DNA of 55,286 nucleotides from an uncultured Lachnospiraceae bacterium (GTDB taxonomy: Bacteria; Bacillota; Clostridia; Lachnospirales; Lachnospiraceae), in the NCBI GenBank assembly GCA_910577655.1, contig CAJTOW010000011.1, forward strand, positions 1-55,286, given 5' to 3'. Below, piece after piece: positions 50,868 to 55,286 of the stretch. Position numbers and translations under genes: made by a program. Numbering within the stretch: the first letter of the stretch is position 1; each line of letters opens with the position of its first letter. The notes beneath the pieces were generated by a model that saw only the letters and a program-made list of their open reading frames with translations, was not told where the DNA came from and did no database searches.

Positions 50868-51875
50868 TTAAAGGTGAAAGACCCGCTGTGCGTTACCGGA
50901 AAGAATCGCGGTACGGTCTTCTTGTGAAAGCTGCAGCTGGTCGATGCATTTTAATGTCCGGTCGATATAGCCTGGTCCCTTTTCCGGATCAAAAGGCATG
51001 TCAGACGCGAACAAGATATGATCCCTTCCAAAGAAATCCAGACCGGCCCGGATTGCAGAAACAGAGCCGAATGACGCAGTATCAGCATAAAACTTCTTAA
51101 AGGTGTCCAGGGGATCCCCCTTCATCTTTGTCTTTGTCAGGGCCTCCTTAAGCTCCGGAGCCGTCCTTCCGCCATACATCTTGAGTCCGTTGCCGATCCG
51201 CCCTTCCAGCATGGGAATCATGGCTCCCACATGGTGGGTCACAACCTTTAAATTGGGAAAATCTTCAAAGATTCCTGCAAACGCCAGCCTGCACATGGCA
51301 ACCGTAGTCTGATAGGGCCAGCCGATCAAAAACCACAGCTCATATTTGGAGCGCTCCTCTGTGGGATACTCAGGAACCATCTGTCCCCCTACCGGGTGGA
51401 TCAGAACAGGCAGCTCCAGTTTCTCGCAGATTTCATAGATGGGCCAGAATTTTTCCTGATCAATGGCCTCCCCGTTCATGTTCGTGTAAATCTGGACTCC
51501 CCTGGCTCCCATTTCCTTACACCGCCTGATCTCATCCACAGAAGCCGGGACATTGTTAAAGGGAATCCCCGCAATAAAGCCCTCGTAGTATTCCGGATAC
51601 TTTTCTGTGATCTCCCTGATCTCGTCATTGCCCATGGCAGCGATCCCCGGCGACTTATCCGGCCCCGCAAAGGTCTCTACAGGCGGAGACACGATATTGG
51701 GAATCTGCTTGTAGCCTGGAAACTGCTTCATCACCTCTGCACGGTAATCCATATCGGACATTGCCTGGGTTTTCAGAGCCCTCAGAAACATATGAGACAT
51801 ATTAGGAGACTCATTCATTGCCTGCTGTGCATATTTGGGGGGCATAAGATGGCAGAAAACATCAATTGATTTCAT
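50868..51875 (-). CDS. Amidohydrolase family 2 protein (ACMSD/decarboxylase-like)
   Basis: 335 residues, TIM-barrel amidohydrolase of the group with ACMSD and gamma-resorcylate decarboxylases. Visible ligand motifs are LPVLIHPVGG (His), VVTHHVGAMIPMLEGRIG (His) and FASDMPFD (Asp). The first motif, normally DxHxHxxP, reads DVFCHLMPP, so the first metal His is Phe. Either a different ligand is used or the metal site is altered. First gene of the cluster on the minus strand. The 51876-52237 interval upstream (362 bases) is AT-rich and contains the terminator listed next but no gene I can support. Confidence 0.83.
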   Translation of the reverse strand: MKSIDVFCHLMPPKYAQQAMNESPNMSHMFLRALKTQAMSDMDYRAEVMKQFPGYKQIPNIVSPPVETFAGPDKSPGIAAMGNDEIREITEKYPEYYEGFIAGIPFNNVPASVDEIRRCKEMGARGVQIYTNMNGEAIDQEKFWPIYEICEKLELPVLIHPVGGQMVPEYPTEERSKYELWFLIGWPYQTTVAMCRLAFAGIFEDFPNLKVVTHHVGAMIPMLEGRIGNGLKMYGGRTAPELKEALTKTKMKGDPLDTFKKFYADTASFGSVSAIRAGLDFFGRDHILFASDMPFDPEKGPGYIDRTLKCIDQLQLSQEDRTAILSGNAQRVFHL

Positions 51876-52177
51876 ATCTTAAGTTTCTCCTTTTTCATTT
51901 TATTTCAGCCGGCTTTGATAACTTATGTACAAATTTTACCATAAAGTCCCCTGGGATTTCTTGAACTATTGCGGGGTAAATTTGCCATATTACGTTGTTT
52001 TGCATGAAAATCGCGGGAAATCGCATGATTTTTTATTATGAATGTCTAAAACAGAGAAGGGCTGTACCCAAAAGAACAAGAGGCAGAGCGCAAAAAGGAG
52101 GACAAACAGCTATGAAACATTTTCTTTTGCATATCAGCATTCACTTTTACATTCCATTTCAGGCCATGCCTGCATCA

Positions 52178-52214
52178 GAAAAACGCCGCATAGGGAAACA
52201 CCCCATACGGCGGC
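52178..52214 (-). terminator. Terminator after the LysR pseudogene
   Basis: Minus-strand GCCGCCGTATGGGG and CCCTATGCGGCG form a stem with few mismatches and are followed by TTTTT. It ends the transcript that arrives from the transglutaminase and LysR region. Confidence 0.7.
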
Positions 52215-52237
52215 AACCGTTTCGCTATTGGGCTGGT

Positions 52238-52782
52238 TTAGGGAAATATCAAAGGGAATCCGCCCCTCACGGAGGGATTGGCGAACGAAAATATTGAATG
52301 CCGTTGTTCAGTTGATATTATACTGTGGTTTCTGCTGGTCTGTACATTGGCCCAGCCAGGTATGACAAGCAGAACATCATTACTGTTCTCACATCGGTTA
52401 AATGCATCCATACTATAAAAATCAAAGTCCACAATATGGATCCGGCTGTGGTTCTGCCAGATATCATCCCAAAGCTGGTCTACATAATGGCTCCAGTCCC
52501 GACGCATAAGCATCAGGTCCTCCCCATAAAGGTCCTCCATTTTCAATCTGTCTTTTGCAGCAAGCCTATGGTGAACAGAAACCGCACAGCAAAATGGCTC
52601 ACGAGACAGTTCAAGCCCTGCGCAGCGCCGCAGGTCCAGCATGGTTTCATCAAAGATGCCTCCAGCAGATTGATCTGTTTGATGACCGCAGTAGGGGTAA
52701 TATAGGATTCCTCGGCAGCTTTGTTGAAACTTACTGCATCTGCCAGCCGGCCCCTCCCCATATACCTGAAGATTCCTACCAC
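52238..52782 (-). pseudogene. LysR family regulator, internally deleted and frameshifted
   Basis: The N-terminal helix-turn-helix reads FNKAAEESYITPTAVIKQIN then LLEASL from GTG 52782. After about residue 45 the frame changes, and the other frame continues with CAVSVHHRLAAKDRLKMEDL and MLMRRDWSHYVDQLWDDIW, which is the later part of the LysR effector domain. About 100 residues between these parts are missing, so it is a deletion plus frameshift. It has no complete function. Its start overlaps the transglutaminase gene end by a few bases. Confidence 0.75.
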
Positions 52783-54284
52783 GCAGAAACCTTATGGGCA
52801 ATCAGGAACTTCCCCTCCTGCAGCTCTTCTATCTCCAGCTCCATCTCGCAGGAAGATATTTCCAAGTCAATCATAGCCTTTTCCATATATGCCTGTCTGT
52901 AGCGTTCTGCCTGATAGTCCCTGCGCCATTCCTCCAACAACTGCTCATCCTCTATTACATTATAAAAAGTATAGTTTCCCCGTCCGTTCTGTAATATCTG
53001 GTTATAACAATCCATATAATAACTGTCCATATCCGTAAGAACCTGATCTTCTGCCATTCCTAAATCTGCAAGGCTCCTCAAACTGTCATCTTCCGGATTC
53101 TGTTCCAGATTGCGGTAGGCGGAGCCGTTGCAGGGCGGCAGATAGACTGATAATTCCTGCCTGATATGGCTGCTTGCATAATCCATGTCCGTCTTGTTAA
53201 AGTATTCATAACGTCCCCCGCCTGAATCGTCCCATGTAACATCCACATTATAGTACCCGTCATCCAGTGCGACAATATTCCATGCATGTTCTTCTCCTGC
53301 AAAACCGGTACAATAATAGCAGGGGATACCCAGCTGCTGCAGAAGATACTGAAAAGCCCTTGCATATCCGGCACATACGGTCTGTCCGTTTACCAGCGCG
53401 CTGTACGCACTCTGGTTCATTTCCGCGCCCAAATTATAAGAAACTCTTTCTATCAGCATATCATGGACAAATTTCTCTTTTTCATAATCGCTGGACAAAT
53501 TCTGCGCTTCTGAAACAATCTGGCTGGCATTCGCCTCAAAGCCAGCCCTTGCGTCATCTATATTCTGTGCAGTGCGGTTAAATTTCAGTTCAATTTCCAC
53601 ACACCTTCCATCCCTTAAGTATTTGCAGGAATACGCCGTTTCCAGCCAGAACAGTTCCGGATGGTCATTATAAACTGCCAGAAACACATTCCTCAACTGA
53701 CCTGATGTTATTTGCTCCACCGGCGCAAACCTGGAATATAGTTCCCTGGCATTGGCATAGATCTGACGATAAATATGTTTTCCTCTGTCATCCAGCATGG
53801 CATAATAAGGATACCGGATCTTATCAAAATCCAGTCCGTCCCCTGTGTATCCTGTGTCAATCTGATTTTGAAGCTCCGCTGCATCTTCATCACCGATCTG
53901 CTCACTGTTTTCCTGTATCTGCTGATATCCGTTTCTGCCCGACACATTCTCCGGCACGACTATCTCAGACTGTTTTGGCAAAATGTAATCGGAAACGATT
54001 GATTCCGCTATGGCATCATTTTTCAGGGGCTCCATTGCATCCGTTTCATATTCTTCCGCCTTCTGCCCGGTTTCTTCCTTTTCTATGTTTTCATCAGGAT
54101 GGCTGGCTGTTTCTTCCTGCGGTTCATGGCCTCCTGTTACCATTTCAGTACTTTTCTGCTCCGGGTACAAAAATGTCTCAATTTTATCCGTAATATCCGG
54201 CCTGAATATATATATGGCACTCAGCATACAGGAAATGGCAAACACCACCGCTGTAAGGGACGTCAGCCATTTTAAAAATCTCAT
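52776..54284 (-). CDS. Membrane-anchored transglutaminase-like protein
   Basis: 502 residues with one N-terminal membrane helix (about 8-30) and an acidic linker rich in Glu, Gln and Asp to about residue 100. The transglutaminase-like core has the catalytic triad: Cys in GQTVCAGYARAFQYLL, His in GEEHAWNIVALDD, Asp in YYNVDVTWDD. A coiled helical tail follows (RQAYMEKAMIDLEISSCEME). The domain probably faces outside the cell and acts as a cysteine protease or amidase on surface peptides. Substrate unknown. Confidence 0.85.
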   Translation of the reverse strand: MRFLKWLTSLTAVVFAISCMLSAIYIFRPDITDKIETFLYPEQKSTEMVTGGHEPQEETASHPDENIEKEETGQKAEEYETDAMEPLKNDAIAESIVSDYILPKQSEIVVPENVSGRNGYQQIQENSEQIGDEDAAELQNQIDTGYTGDGLDFDKIRYPYYAMLDDRGKHIYRQIYANARELYSRFAPVEQITSGQLRNVFLAVYNDHPELFWLETAYSCKYLRDGRCVEIELKFNRTAQNIDDARAGFEANASQIVSEAQNLSSDYEKEKFVHDMLIERVSYNLGAEMNQSAYSALVNGQTVCAGYARAFQYLLQQLGIPCYYCTGFAGEEHAWNIVALDDGYYNVDVTWDDSGGGRYEYFNKTDMDYASSHIRQELSVYLPPCNGSAYRNLEQNPEDDSLRSLADLGMAEDQVLTDMDSYYMDCYNQILQNGRGNYTFYNVIEDEQLLEEWRRDYQAERYRQAYMEKAMIDLEISSCEMELEIEELQEGKFLIAHKVSAW

Positions 54285-54386
54285 TCCTTGTCATCATTCC
54301 TTCCTTGTTTTAATCCGTAAATAGTAACTAATGTTTTATTATGACATAAACAAATGACATAAATCTGACAAAAGGATGAAAAATTT

Positions 54387-54833
54387 CTAAAAACCATCGG
54401 TTCCCCGCCACCAGAAGAGATTTTCAGACAATGCCAATGCAGATAAAAGCTGCTGCAAACGTGCATTTGGGTTGTATACGGTTAAATTTAAAACACCACC
54501 CTCAATATGCAGCATACAATCTTCACCTGCAAGCAAGATATATATATCCCCTTTTTTCCTTATTACAATATCATCGACCATTTTTGCAAGTTGTTTGATT
54601 TCCAGGTTGTCAAACCATTTTTTACAATAAATGTCAAAACGGAAATAGCAATGCAATTTAAGAATTATCCGTCTGATTTTCAGAGCATGGTTTTTGATTT
54701 CGGGATTGCTCAAAAAATACTGTTCGACTTCATAAAAATGTCCTTGTGAAGTCTGCAAAACCTGCCGTGGGAGAAAATCAATTACAAAATATGGTTTGTT
54801 AAGCAGTAATTCCATTTGTGTAGTATTGTCCAT
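54387..54833 (-). CDS. Protein of unknown function
   Basis: 148 residues, cytosolic by composition, not recognised. It is AT-rich and has no clear motif, membrane segment or signal. The C-terminal half has alternating strands (DIYILLAGEDCMLHIEGGVL). ATG 54833 follows GAGGTG. It lies 102 bases before (upstream of) the transglutaminase gene on the same strand and could be cotranscribed with it. Confidence 0.6.
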   Translation of the reverse strand: MDNTTQMELLLNKPYFVIDFLPRQVLQTSQGHFYEVEQYFLSNPEIKNHALKIRRIILKLHCYFRFDIYCKKWFDNLEIKQLAKMVDDIVIRKKGDIYILLAGEDCMLHIEGGVLNLTVYNPNARLQQLLSALALSENLFWWRGTDGF

Positions 54834-54871
54834 TAATACACCTCATTTTTAGTATGACAGTAACCAGCTAA

Positions 54872-54900
54872 GCCCCGGCAGTCTCCCGCCAGGGCCTTTT
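54872..54900 (+). terminator. Hairpin with plus-strand T-run
   Basis: GCCCCGGC and GCCAGGGC form a stem (one mismatch) followed by CTTTT on the plus strand, though all nearby genes are on the minus strand. On the minus strand it has no T-run. It may instead be an RNA structure before the 148-residue gene. Confidence 0.4.
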
Positions 54901-54959
54901 GCAACTTAGTGTCCATTTCCGTTCCAACGGTTCCTCTCATTTTCCAGCGCTTTAGAATG

Positions 54960-55286
54960 TCACCCTTCTCTCAGCGTTCCCACAATCTTCACATTCCCGC
55001 CATCCTTGAACAAACCGGAACAATTATACATCCAGGTTCCTTTCTCCAGGGGAATCTCCTTTGATAAGTCCCCGGAGCCGATTGTAATATGCTGCTCCCT
55101 GCCAGCAGGATCAAACAAAAACAAATCCACAGACCCGCCCTGAATATCCGAAGTTATAGTCAAAACCAGGGTCTGATTCTGCTCCGCCTGAAAAGAACCG
55201 GATTCTGCTATGTTCTTCTGACCGGCATGATTGGCCAAATTCAGGACCACCTTTCCCTGGGCAGCCACATCCCCGGCAATTTCCCG
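54960..55286 (-). CDS. Unknown protein, N-terminus cut by window edge
   Basis: The visible 108 residues end at TGA 54960 and the frame stays open to the edge of the window; a GTG at 55268 need not be the start. The fragment is rich in beta-strand residues (SDIQGGSVDLFLFDPAGREQ, KGTWMYNCSGLFKDGGNVKI, quoted as SVDLFLFDPAGREQ), like a small extracellular beta-sandwich domain. No motif is recognised. Confidence 0.5.
   Translation of the reverse strand, partial: REIAGDVAAQGKVVLNLANHAGQKNIAESGSFQAEQNQTLVLTITSDIQGGSVDLFLFDPAGREQHITIGSGDLSKEIPLEKGTWMYNCSGLFKDGGNVKIVGTLREG

Overview
The window looks like a chromosomal segment of an anaerobic, spore-forming Gram-positive gut bacterium, most likely a Lachnospiraceae (Clostridia). 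The reasons are strong AGGAGG-type ribosome binding sites, a YlmC/YmxH-type sporulation protein, NrdR, YqeG, a two-subunit Fe-S L-serine dehydratase, a type III pantothenate kinase, BspA-type leucine-rich repeats and several flavin/Fe-S reductases. The genus cannot be fixed from sequence alone. No rRNA, tRNA, CRISPR array or full insertion sequence was seen.

Layout. 0.2-7.8 kb: a seven-gene operon (TRAP transporter dctPQM, M20 peptidase, D-threonine aldolase/D-serine dehydratase-like PLP enzyme, RidA, HpcH/HpaI aldolase) with a divergent YheO/DauR-type regulator, probably a catabolic route for a D-beta-hydroxy or N-acylated amino acid. 8-11.7 kb: aroD, a chemoreceptor and an orphan sugar-type binding lipoprotein. 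12-20 kb: sdaAB-sdaAA, a tRNA-dihydrouridine synthase, a 1383-residue cytosolic leucine-rich-repeat protein and an overlapping Fe-S aldo/keto reductase. 20.4-25 kb: aroK, a chorismate mutase with an ACT-like tail, aroE, efp, yqeG, nrdR and ymxH. 25-29.6 kb: the methionine ABC transporter metN-metI-metQ with two added small membrane-protein genes. 29.8-38 kb: pepV, prfC, an esterase, coaBC, coaX and a pRiA4b-ORF3 protein. 38-43 kb: a hybrid histidine kinase and a REC/HD-GYP/PAS/GGDEF regulator under a consensus promoter. 43-44 kb: a TIGR01212-type radical SAM protein. 44-52 kb: a same-strand catabolic cluster (amidohydrolase/decarboxylase-like, AspT-like exchanger, AraC regulator, Old Yellow Enzyme, SDR, fumarate-reductase-like flavoprotein). 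52-55.3 kb: a broken LysR gene, a membrane-anchored transglutaminase-like protein and two unrecognised genes, the last cut by the window edge.

Two items stand out. First, the metNIQ leader encodes a previously unlisted 31-residue peptide with 10 Met and 3 Cys residues. It lies between a consensus promoter and a rho-independent terminator, with a possible antiterminator just after its stop codon, which is the layout of a ribosome-mediated methionine attenuator. Second, the window carries two families of small non-coding mobile elements. One is exactly 136 bp in all three full copies, starts with GTAACAGTTCAGA, ends with its inverse, and has 8-bp target duplications, the hallmark of IS66-derived MITEs. 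The other is 151 bp with GTTAC...GTAAC ends. Copies of the first are nested inside degenerate copies of the second, and fragments lie at gene ends, in one case supplying a stop codon.

The flavoenzyme cluster at 44-52 kb is also notable: its OYE, SDR and fumarate-reductase-like trio is the same enzyme-class set as in daidzein-to-equol reduction. Its substrate is unknown.
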